Source of the DNA: CAWFFV01 sp963814985
GTDB taxonomy: Bacteria > Chloroflexota > Ktedonobacteria > Ktedonobacterales > Ktedonobacteraceae
Assembly: GCA_963814985.1 (NCBI GenBank)
Contig: CAWFFV010000045.1
Location: forward strand, 1 to 64,000
Direction: 5' to 3'
DNA: 64,000 nucleotides
Shown here: positions 9,823 to 18,949 of the stretch, one piece after another
Layout of the letters: every line of letters begins with the position of its first letter
How positions within the stretch are numbered: position 1 is the stretch's first letter
The notes under the pieces: generated by a model
What the model saw: the letters and a program-made list of their open reading frames with translations, nothing else
Told to the model about the DNA's origin: nothing
The model's database searches: none
Position numbers and translations under genes: made by a program

Positions 9823-10026
9823 TTAATAACGTTCATCCTCATCGTGATGACCAGAAGTGCATTCGTCTCCATACTGCCCACCACTCCCTTGGGTCAGAGA
9901 AGAGAGGATTCCATACACAATCACTTGTGGCGAAGTGTATGCGCGCTTCGTACTCAAGTGTTTCGATTCGCTAGCTTGCTCAATTGCCTGAATCCCATGT
10001 TTTTGAGCCACTTGCTCAATGTCCAT
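9823..10026 (-). CDS. Lasso peptide precursor (A)
   Basis: A 67-aa precursor. The leader carries the recognition motif bound by the PqqD-like B1 domain (YTSPQVIVYGILSSLTQG: Tyr-x2-Pro-x4-YG, then Leu-Thr). The penultimate leader residue is Thr, as in known lasso leaders. The predicted core begins with Gly in GSGGQYGDE and runs to the C-terminal Tyr (HDEDERY), 21 residues. Gly1 could be joined to Asp8 or Glu9 in an isopeptide ring; the tail has His-His and four acidic residues and one Cys. The start ATG 10026 has an excellent AAAGGAG site nine bases upstream. It follows the cyclase gene and precedes a gene of unknown role. Precursor identity rests on the leader motif, core pattern and adjacent B and C genes. 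Confidence 0.85.
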   Translation of the reverse strand: MDIEQVAQKHGIQAIEQASESKHLSTKRAYTSPQVIVYGILSSLTQGSGGQYGDECTSGHHDEDERY

Positions 10027-10075
10027 TGTTAAAATCTCCTTTCAAATGGTGAAAAACATCTTTCATCGTGGTACA

Positions 10076-10091
10076 TCTACCAATAGGTAGA
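10076..10091. other. Small hairpin in the cyclase-precursor gap
   Basis: TCTACC and GGTAGA (six-bp arms, four-base loop) lie in the 96-base gap between the cyclase stop and the precursor start. It may be a processing or attenuation element; weak evidence. Confidence 0.3.
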
Positions 10092-10122
10092 GAGATTTAA
10101 AGAAGTACTTTATTTCCTCCTT

Positions 10123-10670
10123 TCACGAGAAGGGCAATCTTCCATTTGCCCAGGGCAGACGATGTGCCCACAGAACTAATGCGATAGCTCCAGACAGTGA
10201 TAACACATTTGCCTGGTCACCCAGCGCCACACGATCAAGCGCCTGAACGAGCAACGCCGAGTCTAGATATGGCGTAAGCATGTCAGGCATATGAAGGACC
10301 AGTTCTCGCAAGGTATCGTGATGTTTCGCCAATCCCTGGAAATACAAGCGATAGGCATGCCCCTTCTCTTTCCGTTGCCGAATGGTTTCTGGAAGGATGC
10401 CTTGCATGGCCTCGCGTAATAAGAACTTGCGGTGAAATGGTCGTACTTGGTACTGTGGTGGAATTGCAAGTAAGAACTCAATGAGACGCATATCAGTATA
10501 TGGCTCTCTGGTGTCCAGGCCTGTTCGTAGTGCAATATCCGCTTGCGTCACATAATCGCCATGAAAGCGCATCCACCTGAAGAGTTCGCGGTGAAATGGC
10601 TCTGGACACGCGGCGCGGAAGTACTCATCATCTTGTTCCTGGCGGGTTTTGCTCTGCTGCCATACCCATG
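10123..10670 (-). pseudogene. Lasso cyclase (C), 3-prime fragment
   Basis: This is the C-terminal part of the asparagine-synthetase-like lasso cyclase, cut from the rest by the IS at 10671-12021. The in-frame text runs WVWQQSKTRQEQDDEYF, FRWMRFHGDYVTQADIALRT, then DTREPYTDMRLIEFLLAIPP, the typical Asn synthetase end with RKFLLREAMQGILPE and RKEKG. Part of the ATP-dependent adenylation domain lies here, so an N-terminal fragment alone would not be active. A start at ATG 10572 (MRFHGDYVTQ) is possible only for a partial protein. Confidence 0.8.
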
Positions 10671-10800
10671 AGTCAAGTACCTCCGCCTAAAGGCAGGAGG
10701 CTTGTCTCTAGACTCAAAGGTCTGAGACGATAGGGAGCTTGACTGGCTCCCCACCGACTAAGGATGTACCGAAGTCGGCAAGAGTTGAGACGTACTTCTC
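10671..10800 (-). ncRNA. Putative omega (reRNA) guide of TnpB
   Basis: In TnpB elements the guide RNA overlaps the 3-prime end of tnpB and runs to the element end, its guide being the flanking host sequence. Here the stretch from the tnpB end to 10671 contains GGTGGGGAGCCAGTCAAGCTCCC-type structure and the end palindrome. The guide would then read the cyclase sequence below 10671. This is inferred from position only. Confidence 0.35.
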
Positions 10801-11922
10801 TCGAATATTGTATGCGCCGTTTAAATCGGCGTTGAGGCAGTACCCACATTCACGACAAAGGAAGAGACTTTGAGAGCGACGATTATTGCGAGCCTGATGT
10901 TTGCACCTGTTGCACATCTGCGAGGTATGACGAGGATCAACTTTGACCACAAGAATACCTCGTGCCTCGGCTTTATATGCCAGAAAACTATGGAACTGGG
11001 CAAACGACCAGGAATGCATGCGGCGTTGTCCCTCACCTTTCTTGTGAGTGACACGCTCTCGAATATTGGTCAGATTCTCAAGAACAATGGTACTGCCAGA
11101 AGTGGCATTTTGAACGATGCGCTTGGAGAGGACATGATCGTGATCTCTTCTTTGCCGAAGCAGTTTCCCGGAGAGCTTACGCAAGTGGCGTTTTGCGCTC
11201 TTTGTGCCTTTGGCTTGGAGCTTACGACGAAGGCGAAAAATGCGGCGTTCCTGCTCTTTCCACTGGCGATCTCCCAAGAACTGGCGCTTGCTGGTGACGG
11301 CTGGTCTATTCAAACCAAGATCAACCCCAATCACATCAGGAGAGGAACTGACAACAGGAGCAGGGATATTCACAACGATATGCAAGAAATAACGCCCGTG
11401 GTGATAACAGAGATCCGCAGAGCAGACTTTCCCACCAATATACTGTTTAGCATGCTGAGGGACTGTAAAGCCCATCTCAACACGACCCGAGACGGTGGCA
11501 AGGGAACACGTCATGCTTTCCCACTTGACCCAATACGAACGGGCATCATAACGGATAGGAGCAGCAAGCGATTGTGGACAGCGAACAGGCTTGAATTTTG
11601 GAATTGGCTTTCCCTGCTTCTTCGCTTTCTCAACCTTGGTAGGATAGGACTTTTCCTTCTTTGCCTTCCAGGTGAGAGCAGATTTGGCCGCCTCAGTTGC
11701 CTTAACGCGAGCAGCACAAACCAGTTGAGCAGGAAGATCAGGGTAAGCAGCACGCAACGGATAATACGTGACTTTGTGCAACTCTACTCCATTGCTACAT
11801 CCTGTCTCGAATCCCTGACGAGCCACGGCATTAAAGCATGCCGTATGCTCTTGCATGGTTCGATCAAGGATGGCTCTCTGCTCAGGGGTTGGATTCAGTT
11901 GTGCAACAATCGTTCTGTCCAT
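10714..11922 (-). CDS. tnpB: TnpB RNA-guided nuclease
   Basis: An intact 402-aa TnpB. The RuvC catalytic residues are all visible: Asp in IGVDLGLNRPAVTS (about residue 198), Glu in TIVLENLTNIRERV, and Asp in LNADLNGAYNI near the C-terminus. The zinc ribbon has four Cys (CNRCKHQARNN and FLCRECGYC). TnpB cuts DNA guided by a transposon-end RNA and helps keep the element in place. It is alone in its element, with no serine or Y1 transposase. ATG 11922 (MDRTIVAQLNPTPEQRA) is the family start. A long open frame on the other strand is only its shadow. Confidence 0.93.
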   Translation of the reverse strand: MDRTIVAQLNPTPEQRAILDRTMQEHTACFNAVARQGFETGCSNGVELHKVTYYPLRAAYPDLPAQLVCAARVKATEAAKSALTWKAKKEKSYPTKVEKAKKQGKPIPKFKPVRCPQSLAAPIRYDARSYWVKWESMTCSLATVSGRVEMGFTVPQHAKQYIGGKVCSADLCYHHGRYFLHIVVNIPAPVVSSSPDVIGVDLGLNRPAVTSKRQFLGDRQWKEQERRIFRLRRKLQAKGTKSAKRHLRKLSGKLLRQRRDHDHVLSKRIVQNATSGSTIVLENLTNIRERVTHKKGEGQRRMHSWSFAQFHSFLAYKAEARGILVVKVDPRHTSQMCNRCKHQARNNRRSQSLFLCRECGYCLNADLNGAYNIREKYVSTLADFGTSLVGGEPVKLPIVSDL

Positions 11923-12021
11923 GCAGAAATTATCTCATATATACCGAGATTTGTCAACATTCTAGCGATTTTAGCACCTGTGGGTGCCTTTCTTTCCTCC
12001 CACGCCTGAAGGCAGTGGGTA

Positions 12022-13359
12022 TCCAGAAAGGACGTCATCATGAAGCCATGGGGCGGTAGAGATCTCTGAGATCTGGGACTTCTGTATGCAGGGTTTCGCT
12101 ACGCAGTGCTCCAGGATCGCCAGAGGTGATACGCCATGAATCTGTTGCCAGCATCGTACCTCTCTTATCAACTTCCCATAGTGGCGTTCTTTCCAATATG
12201 TCGTGAGATAGTTCAGGGAGGCTCCAAGCAATTGGTCGCCGAAATCTCCACGTATATGCACTCGTACCCCCAACGCATTCGCAATGGCCCACAGTTGGCG
12301 GTAAAATGATCCGAGAAACAGGAGAGGGATACAAGGCTGATGGAGCCAGGGTTGTGAATCAAATGCGCCATCAAAGTGAAGATGCTCTTGAAATGAGATA
12401 TAGCTCATATCCACAGGGTATTTTTCAGCAACTGCTCGCACATAAGATCGAGCATCAGTTGCGGGAGAGGCATCGTAGTAAGCGTGAAAGCAATGGATGG
12501 GATGCTTCTTTTTTCCCTGCTCCCAGAGTTCTCCAGCCATACAAACAAGAGATGAGGAGTCGAGTCCACCAGAGAGATCAAACAAGATCGGTTGTGAAGT
12601 ACAGATGGACGTGCGTACTGCATCTGAAAAGAGACTCCGAAAATGCTCTGTGTAATCTTCTTGTCGACGATAACGAAGTGGTTCTCGTGGGGAAGGCTCC
12701 CAAAATGGCTGAACGGCGAGTCCATTGTGATCAGCGCTTATCCAGTGTCCAGGCACAAGCTCCTGGATCTCCTGGTAGATGGTTCCGTCCCAATGCCCCT
12801 CTCCATTGGTGAGCCAGAAAGCAACCCATGTATCATTCAGTTCCCGTGAGACGACACGATCTTCAAACAATTGTCGTGCTTCAGAAGCACATAGAAGACG
12901 TTGTCCGCACACATGATAGACAAATGGACGTACTCCCATTGGACTGCGTGCACCGAACAGACGAAGTTTTTGTTCATCCCAGAGAACAAATGAGAAATCA
13001 CCTTGCAGATGATACACACAGTCTTCATCCCACAGGAAATAGGCTGCTGCAATCAACGCTGCGTCCGTATCTCCTCTCAAGGGAACTTTATATGTCTGAA
13101 AGAGTGCAAAGAGTTCTGCGCGATTATCCAGACGAACATCTGCCGCAATGCGACAATGCCCAAGACTCCATTCTTCCTGCATAGTCTGGTCTTCGGCCAC
13201 ACTCGTGCTCTGCCACTCTGCCACTGCAAGCCCTACAGGTCCCTCACACCACAAAGAAGTCATGTCTCCCCTGCCTGAGAGTGCATTGGTCATACTTCTT
13301 AGAAGATCGCGGTTGCATGGTTGATCATCCCAAGAATACATGGCACATATTCCACCCAT
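12022..13359 (-). pseudogene. Lasso cyclase (C), 5-prime fragment
   Basis: About 445 residues of an asparagine-synthetase-like cyclase. The N-terminal glutaminase-like domain starts MGGICAMYSWDD without Cys2, as usual for lasso cyclases that do not use glutamine. The adenylation domain has the PP-loop FDLSGGLDSSSLVCMAG (about residue 230) and RGDFGDQLLGAS. The protein should adenylate the Asp/Glu side chain of the precursor and close the ring. It is truncated at about residue 445 by the IS. ATG 13359 overlaps the B stop (TGATG), so B and C were coupled. In this strain the C protein is lost unless the element excises. Confidence 0.88.
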
Positions 13360-14201
13360 CACATCACCTCACTGCTCATAGTCTTCGCGGTTCTCCCTGT
13401 ACAAAAGAGGACAGAAAGATTCTGTAGACGTTGGATGCTTTTATCCAGCCCAAGACCTATCTCCCAGTGAATAGCATGCAGGATAACATCATGTCCACTT
13501 TTTAACCAAGCATGAGCAAAAAATGGGAACTTCGATACTCCAATCACCAGATCGGCTTGAATGCTGCGTCGTCGAAGCAGCAAGCCCAGTGCTAGACACT
13601 GATGAAGGCAAACTGCCTTGAACGGCTGCCAAGCGGCAGCAGCTTCTACACGTCTAGCCAATCGACGAACATCCGGGTTTTCAAATAGAACTGTTTTCCA
13701 GGCGGGCATTGCCTCTAGTTTCTGAGTCAAGTACATGAAACCACCATTTTGTAATGATGCATCTACCCATTGCAGGGTAAGCCATGCCTCTAACCATTCA
13801 CGATGCACAGTAAACAATGGCATCACACTCAGAAGGGGGAATACGATTGCGGACCAGCCTTGCAGGAGCAAAAACGAAGACCGTTGACTCACCTGTCTCT
13901 TCAGAGTTATTAAAGGGCTGTTCGCAGATAAAAGAAGGTGTTTTTCTTCCATATTTTGGATGAACAGTGCGACATCTCTGTGGAGTTGCTCATCAGACAC
14001 GTTTGTATACTGTTCCCGAAGGTGGAGAACAACTTCTCGCGGGGTCCTCCCCTCTGCCAGGAGCTCCCACATCATCGTCGCTGTCTGATCCAATCCCAGA
14101 AACAGATCTCTCTGCAAGGCAAGAATGACTGCCCCACCATCTTCGGTGATGACCATCTGAGCCAGGGATGTTGGCACAAAACGCTGTTCCACATTGTCCA
14201 T
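13359..14201 (-). CDS. Fused lasso B1-B2 protein (PqqD-like RRE plus leader peptidase)
   Basis: A 280-aa fusion. Residues 1-95 are a PqqD-like recognition element (VPTSLAQMVITEDGGAVIL, MMWELLAEGRTPREVVLHLR) that grips the leader motif. Residues 120-270 are a transglutaminase-like cysteine protease: the catalytic Cys is probably in KAVCLHQCLALGLLLRRR, the His in FFAHAWL, and the Asp in SGHDVIL. It removes the leader while the cyclase closes the ring. In many lasso clusters B1 and B2 are separate; fused versions are also known. ATG 14201 has a GGAGAG site. It heads the minus-strand cluster. Confidence 0.88.
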   Translation of the reverse strand: MDNVEQRFVPTSLAQMVITEDGGAVILALQRDLFLGLDQTATMMWELLAEGRTPREVVLHLREQYTNVSDEQLHRDVALFIQNMEEKHLLLSANSPLITLKRQVSQRSSFLLLQGWSAIVFPLLSVMPLFTVHREWLEAWLTLQWVDASLQNGGFMYLTQKLEAMPAWKTVLFENPDVRRLARRVEAAAAWQPFKAVCLHQCLALGLLLRRRSIQADLVIGVSKFPFFAHAWLKSGHDVILHAIHWEIGLGLDKSIQRLQNLSVLFCTGRTAKTMSSEVM

Positions 14202-14328
14202 CGATTCTCTCCTGCAGCATACGCAAGCTGCTAATAATCAAATATTTGGTGATCGTTTCTTAGAAGATACTTTTGCCATTTCTGATATTATTACATGAGC
14301 AAGATGCATTGTTATGCGCATCACCTAC

Positions 14329-14740
14329 TATAGTAGCCCATCGATTTCCCTGTTGACGCTTTCCACAGCGTTTGTTGTGCTCATCGGTTCCTCATTGACG
14401 CTTTCCACAGCGTTTGTTGTGCTCATCAGGCCCCAGGGCGATGCTTTCCCATCGTTTACGAGCAATGAGTGTGCAGGAGAAAAGAGAAATTCTAGAAATG
14501 CTGCGTAGCGGGTGGAGCGGACAAAGGCGTCACCTGTCACGACAGAAAGCGCTGACTATTCGCTTGTACCAGTACGTGCACACTCTCACAACGGTAACTG
14601 GCACTCCTGGATGACGCTTTCCGTGGTTACTCTTTTGCTCACGATTTGCCGATTTGACGCTTTCTTTTCCTCATGATTGGGTTGTTGTATGCCTCATTGA
14701 CGCTTTCCGCCCTCGTGTTGTGCTCTGGAGCCAGAACAGA
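14329..14740. repeat. Intergenic array of GACGCTTTCC-like units, copy 2
   Basis: At least five copies of TTGACGCTTTCC or close variants lie near 14351, 14394, 14440, 14611, 14656 and 14698; the first two share the longer form GACGCTTTCCACAGCGTTTG and are about 43 bases apart. The block aligns with 3549-3890, both ending in a CTCATGATTGGG or CTCGTGATTGGG segment. It lies just upstream of the second BTAD regulator. It is not a CRISPR: unit spacing is uneven and spacers are partly repeated. Confidence 0.65.
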
Positions 14741-14934
14741 ACAACTAGTAGAAGGTAGAGTGCCATGCTATACTACAGGCAATTAACGTCAATAAGGATT
14801 GTTTCCATGAGTAGCAATGAGAACAATAAAGCGGAACGCCAACAGTGACGAGAACAACTGTTTGGAAATTTCTCGAAGAGCAGTTCCGGTATAAGATATG
14901 TGCAGGGAGCAAGCTGAGACAGAGGAGAAACCCG

Positions 14935-17014
14935 ATGGGGCAATATCGAGAGCAGAACGAGCCAACAGAACCGGACACCAGAACAGAAAGTATCCTACTA
15001 CGGATCTATGTACTTGGTCCACTTCGTATCGAGTGGGTAGGACAGGCCACGCCCTTTCCACCAGAACGGCTGCAAGGGCGAGGTGCCGCTCCGGCGATCT
15101 CGTTGCTACGAGCATTATTGTGCCAGGAGCACCGCTTCGCACTCAAAGACTGGCTCATGGAGCAGTTCTGGCCCGATACCCCGCACCGCAAGGCAGCCGA
15201 GCGCCTCGATGATGTGGCCTCTGGCTTGCGCTGCCTGTTGCGCCCACCAGAGAGCCAGGAGAAAATCCTGCATTACGTTTATGGAACCAATGGTAGTGGC
15301 AGCGGCTACCGGCTGGAAGGTTCTCCGCAAATCTGGGTCGATGCCGATGCGTTTAGCGGTTATGTCGAACAAGCTGCCCTCCTGGATCGCTTTGGCGATG
15401 ATTCGCTCCCTTGTTGGGAGCAAGCCTACGAGCTGGCAAAGCGTGGCAGGTTTCTGATTGAGGAACCCTATAGTGATTGGGCAAAGCAGCGCCGTGAAAC
15501 ATTAGAGGGACATTATCGGCAATGCATCCACCGGGTCACTGGCCTGCTGCGGCAAGCTGGGGCACACGAGCAAGCGATGCTGCGCCTGCGTACCTATTGG
15601 CAGCAGTATCCAGCCGATGAAGATGCCTTGCGTCCCCTCATGGAACTGCTCTGCGAGATGGAACGCTATCAGGAGGCACAAACCTACTATAGCCAGGCCC
15701 AGGATGCGCTCCAGCGAGAGGGCCGCGAGCCGGATAGCCGTACCCAGGACGTGATGACCTACATACACCTCAAGCAGGTCCAGCGGACACGCGAAAACAG
15801 GAACAAACAGGAACACTCTCAGCGCATGCCTTCTTCACAAGGGAGGATGCCATTACTCTCCTCAATGGGTACTTCGCGCACTGTAGCTGTACAAGAGTTT
15901 CCTCTTTCCACACCAGGATATACTAAGAAGGAAAAAGAATCTCTGGCTGTACGCGTGCAGACACTGCCCACGCAAGCATATAATAAGAAGCATATGGATC
16001 AGAAACGCCGTGAACTATTACATCTCCTAAGCAGTGCCGGAGCCGCACTCATCCTCCCTTTTCCTGATGTGGATTGGGAGCGAATACAGGAAGGGTTTGC
16101 AAACCCTTCCCGATTGGATGAGATCATGCTACATGATCTTGAGGCCATTAATCGTCACTTTTGGAGTCTCTATCTGACCGCTTCGTCAAAATCTTCGGTC
16201 TTAGACGGAGTTTTGGGCCAGGTAAAAACGCTTTTTCACTTTCTGAGAGATTTCGCATCCCTCTTCTATTCATCAGCGACTCTGCGCACTGTCTAGTGAT
16301 CTAGCACAACTGGCTGGTGAGATCTTCTTTGATATGAGCGATAGCGACACAGCCCAGTCGTGTTATATGTTTGCCGCGGATGCGGCAAAGGAGGCCGGAG
16401 TCTACGATCTCTGGTCTGCTGCACTGGTGCGCCATGCGTTCCTACCCATGTATGACGAACGGTATGAGGATGCATACCACCTCCTCTATGAAGCACGAAA
16501 ACTCTCAATCCGTGGAGAACGCTCACTTCCTACGCGCTTCTGGGTGGCGGCGGTTGAGGCAGAAGCACAGTCCGGTCTTGGCAATCTCTCAGCCTGTCAA
16601 GATGCACTAGAACGAGCCAACGGTGTACTGGAGATCAAGGCAACTCATCCAGCATGGATACGCTTTGATGGCTCCCGGCTTCCAGCATTACGTGGCGCAT
16701 GCTATGTACGCCTACAACAGCCAGACCTGGCAGAGCCTGCTCTACAAGAGGCATTGCGACAGGATCAATTCAGCAAACCATCCCGCAAGCGGGGAATGGT
16801 CCTCACCGACCTGGCAGCCACCGCCCTTCAGCGAGGAGATGTAGAGCATGGATGTGCTTATCTCAAAGAAGTAGTTAACATCATCGCACAAAGCTCATCC
16901 GGCTTCTTGCGTGAGGAAGTGCTCAAAATACGTCTCCAGCTCGAACCGTTTTCAACATCAGCATCAGTCAAGTCACTAGATCAGCTTATTCACCATACAG
17001 AACTACTTGCATAA
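14935..17014 (+). pseudogene. BTAD-TPR transcriptional regulator with one frameshift
   Basis: ATG 14935 lies behind an AGAGGAG site. The first frame (to 16296) has the N-terminal wHTH-like part (LLRIYVLGPLRIEWVG, DWLMEQFWPDTPHRKAAERL) and the BTAD helices (AMLRLRTYWQQYPADEDALR, RYQEAQTYYSQAQDALQREG). A frame change near 16270-16290 moves to the frame ending at 17014, which is a TPR-like domain (YMFAADAAKEAGVYDLWSAA, PDLAEPALQEALRQDQ). The two halves match the layout of related regulators, so it was one gene of about 690 aa. It is 96-like in structure to the copy at 470. Only one indel separates it from being intact, so a sequence error is possible. Confidence 0.75.
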
Positions 17015-17161
17015 CCCATACACTGAAAAATACTATAAAGAGGAGAACACCAGTTAAATCAAGAAGAAGCGGGACGCTCTTTTAGAAGAGCCTGGATTCA
17101 AGGCGTCAACAAACATTTTCCTGGTACACCCAAACCTGGTTATATAGCACCCTGGGAAGAG

Positions 17162-17473
17162 ATGCCCGAATGGGAACAGAAGGCGGCTATAGCCACATAT
17201 GAGCAAGCAAAAGTATTCATCCTTGCTGGAGTGCACGAGGGACAGTTCATCAGCCATCTCACGCAAGAGCAGGGTGGACGGTTGATATGTATTATTTGGA
17301 CAGATCAGATGCGCACGCATTTTGGTAATACAAAGCCGTCCTATGTGAGTCCCTGGAAAGAACTGCCGGATTGGCAACAGAAGGTCGACATGGACATTTT
17401 CGAGACCATACAGGCAACAGTACTCCAGGAAATTGGCAGAGAAGGAACTATCTTCACAGAGCTTGCTCAATGA
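17162..17473 (+). CDS. Small protein with internal duplication
   Basis: A 103-aa protein of unknown function. The frame is open from about 17040, with no normal start before ATG 17162, and the text before it (HFPGTPKPGYIAPWEEMPEW) aligns with a later segment (HFGNTKPSYVSPWKELPDW), so the protein is an internal duplication whose first half is cut off by the chosen start. A GAGGAG site at 17040-17045 lies eight bases before a TTA codon, as if a start codon had been lost. No family recognised. Confidence 0.5.
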   Translation: MPEWEQKAAIATYEQAKVFILAGVHEGQFISHLTQEQGGRLICIIWTDQMRTHFGNTKPSYVSPWKELPDWQQKVDMDIFETIQATVLQEIGREGTIFTELAQ

Positions 17474-17493
17474 TAGAAGAGCATTGTACGGTA

Positions 17494-17820
17494 TTATAGA
17501 CAATCGAAAAGTATACTGGTACCAAGAAAGAACTCAGGGATAAGAGATGTCGCGCCTGTCTGAATTTCAGGACACCAACCAGTACGTTTGAAGGGCGTAG
17601 AGAGAACCACGAGTTTGTTGACACGTTCTGGATGGCGAATAGCGATCTGCAGAGCCACGGCACCACCAAGAGAGTAGCCAAAGAGGTTGGCTTTTTCGAG
17701 TCCGAGATGGGGGATGAGGCCGGAGATATCGTCAGCCATTTGTTCAAAACAGATGGGGCGATCAGTGATGGCTGTGCGTCCATGTCCATAAAGATCGACA
17801 CCAATGACATGATGATCGAG
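17494..17820 (-). pseudogene. Alpha/beta hydrolase fragment
   Basis: One frame reads HHVIGVDLYGHGRTAITDRP, then MADDISGLIPHLGL and the nucleophile elbow FGYSLGGAVALQIAIRHPER. This is the first half of an alpha/beta hydrolase; the cap and the acid/His part are absent and the N-terminus is missing. It is a remnant, with no function expected. Confidence 0.7.
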
Positions 17821-18031
17821 AAAAGGAACTCCTCAAGCTGGGACTCTCAGTGTGCAAAATCGCCACGATCCTTGGGTACAAGAACCGCTTCGCTCTCAAC
17901 ACCTACATCAACAAACGCAAGCTTCGTGAACAAAGCTCGTAGCTTGGAAATGTTCGGATTAAATTGAGCAAAATGGGCATAGTTATACAGACGGCGCTAT
18001 GAGGACAACTCTTGCACCATCTGCTGAAGCG
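17821..18031. other. Short unassigned stretch
   Basis: The plus strand encodes a short helix-turn-helix-like piece (LSVCKIATILGYKNRFALNT) ending at a stop near 17942. It is too small to name and is probably another remnant. Confidence 0.3.
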
Positions 18032-18949
18032 TTAGCTAAAAACGCGATGTATTGGCAGGAACAATTCGCCGGTCTGAGCAGCATGTCGGCGTTTCCGAAG
18101 CAGCAAGGCTCCCAGGTCGATTCTGCCCTCCAGCACTGCCATGAGGTCGCTTCCATCCATGAGAATCATGACGGGCCGGGTGGCTGTATGCAGGCCCACA
18201 GCGTTAGGCAAGTATCCGTTAATTGATAAAAACAAACCGAGCGTGTTGTCCAGCTTGCGCGAAATCTTGCCAGCGAAGGCGTCGAGTTCTTCGATCCCAA
18301 CAAGTTCTTGTTGCCACTTGGCCTCAAGAAGGAAATCTGCCCTCTCGAAAGTGAAAGCTCCGTCGATCTGTTCACCTGTGATCTTGAAGGACGCACGCGG
18401 GTCCATGTCGAACAGCTCGAACAACTTCCGCAGGATCCGCTCAAGCGCGTAACCCCGTTGTTGTCGCACCGTAGAACCAATGAGTCCGTAGTACTCAGAC
18501 CTGAGAGATTCCAGGACTTCTGACACCGCTCGTGTTTGAAGTCGCTTGTCGTGAGCAAGTTGGCGACGACGAGCTACGGCCTCTTGCTCATCGAGTATAT
18601 CTTGATGTGCCTTGGTATACTCGCGTAGGGCCTTAACAGCGGCCTTCGCAGTTTTAGCCTTCTGCGCCCCTGCTTCGAGACGCTCCAGGTGCGTGAAGTC
18701 ATCGATAGCAGCGACGTCAGACATGAGACGTATGAGAGTGTCTTGATGGCGCTCCTCATCCCTCGCCAGGAATTCGACCAAACTTCCCACGACATTACGT
18801 TTATGGTCCTCCCAGTTCAACCAATTCACGACAATGGGATCACCAAGAGCCGACGTGAGGAAACTCTTCAGATCAGATTTGTACCAGTAGACCGTGCTCA
18901 AAGCTTCCTTGAGTGCATGAATTGCGGCTGGTGATATTCGCTTATCCAC
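18032..18949 (-). CDS. PD-(D/E)XK nuclease-like restriction endonuclease
   Basis: A 305-aa protein. The last half has the nuclease core: GYALERILRKLFELF helix, then GEQIDGAF (Asp), ADFLLEAKWQQE (the E-x-K pair, about residue 210), followed by the Gln/Glu-bearing helix ELDAFAGKI. This is the Mrr/restriction-endonuclease fold. The N-terminal half (1-140) is helical with a long charged coiled coil (KAKTAKAAVKALREYTKAHQ), perhaps a regulatory or DNA-recognition part. No methyltransferase is next to it, so it is probably a standalone nuclease. It lies just downstream of the nurA-herA operon on the same strand. Confidence 0.75.
   Translation of the reverse strand: MDKRISPAAIHALKEALSTVYWYKSDLKSFLTSALGDPIVVNWLNWEDHKRNVVGSLVEFLARDEERHQDTLIRLMSDVAAIDDFTHLERLEAGAQKAKTAKAAVKALREYTKAHQDILDEQEAVARRRQLAHDKRLQTRAVSEVLESLRSEYYGLIGSTVRQQRGYALERILRKLFELFDMDPRASFKITGEQIDGAFTFERADFLLEAKWQQELVGIEELDAFAGKISRKLDNTLGLFLSINGYLPNAVGLHTATRPVMILMDGSDLMAVLEGRIDLGALLLRKRRHAAQTGELFLPIHRVFS

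Larger units (their letters stand above)
10671..12021 (-). mobile_element. IS1341-type (TnpB-only) insertion in the lasso cyclase gene
   Basis: The element interrupts the cyclase reading frame between LHDDVLS and WVWQQSKTRQ. Near each end lies a matching imperfect palindrome in the same orientation: CCTCCGCCTAAAGGCAGGAGG-like at 10680-10700 and CCCACGCCTGAAGGCAGTGGG-like at 11999-12019 (shared core CGCCTRAAGGCAG), the kind of subterminal hairpin recognised by IS200/IS605 transposases. There is no tnpA, so it moves in trans. Exact ends are not resolved because such elements make no target duplication. The TnpB is intact, so the insertion is probably recent. Confidence 0.8.

Noticed and set aside
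10870..12009. Long plus-strand open frame of 379 codons
   Set aside because: It is the exact antisense of the intact tnpB and has no domain of its own; a shadow frame.
12306..12812. Plus-strand open frame of 168 codons
   Set aside because: It is antisense to the lasso cyclase, whose frame has clear motifs.
14329..14740. CRISPR array
   Set aside because: Units are about 10-20 bases with uneven spacing and the spacers are partly conserved between the two arrays; no cas genes are present.
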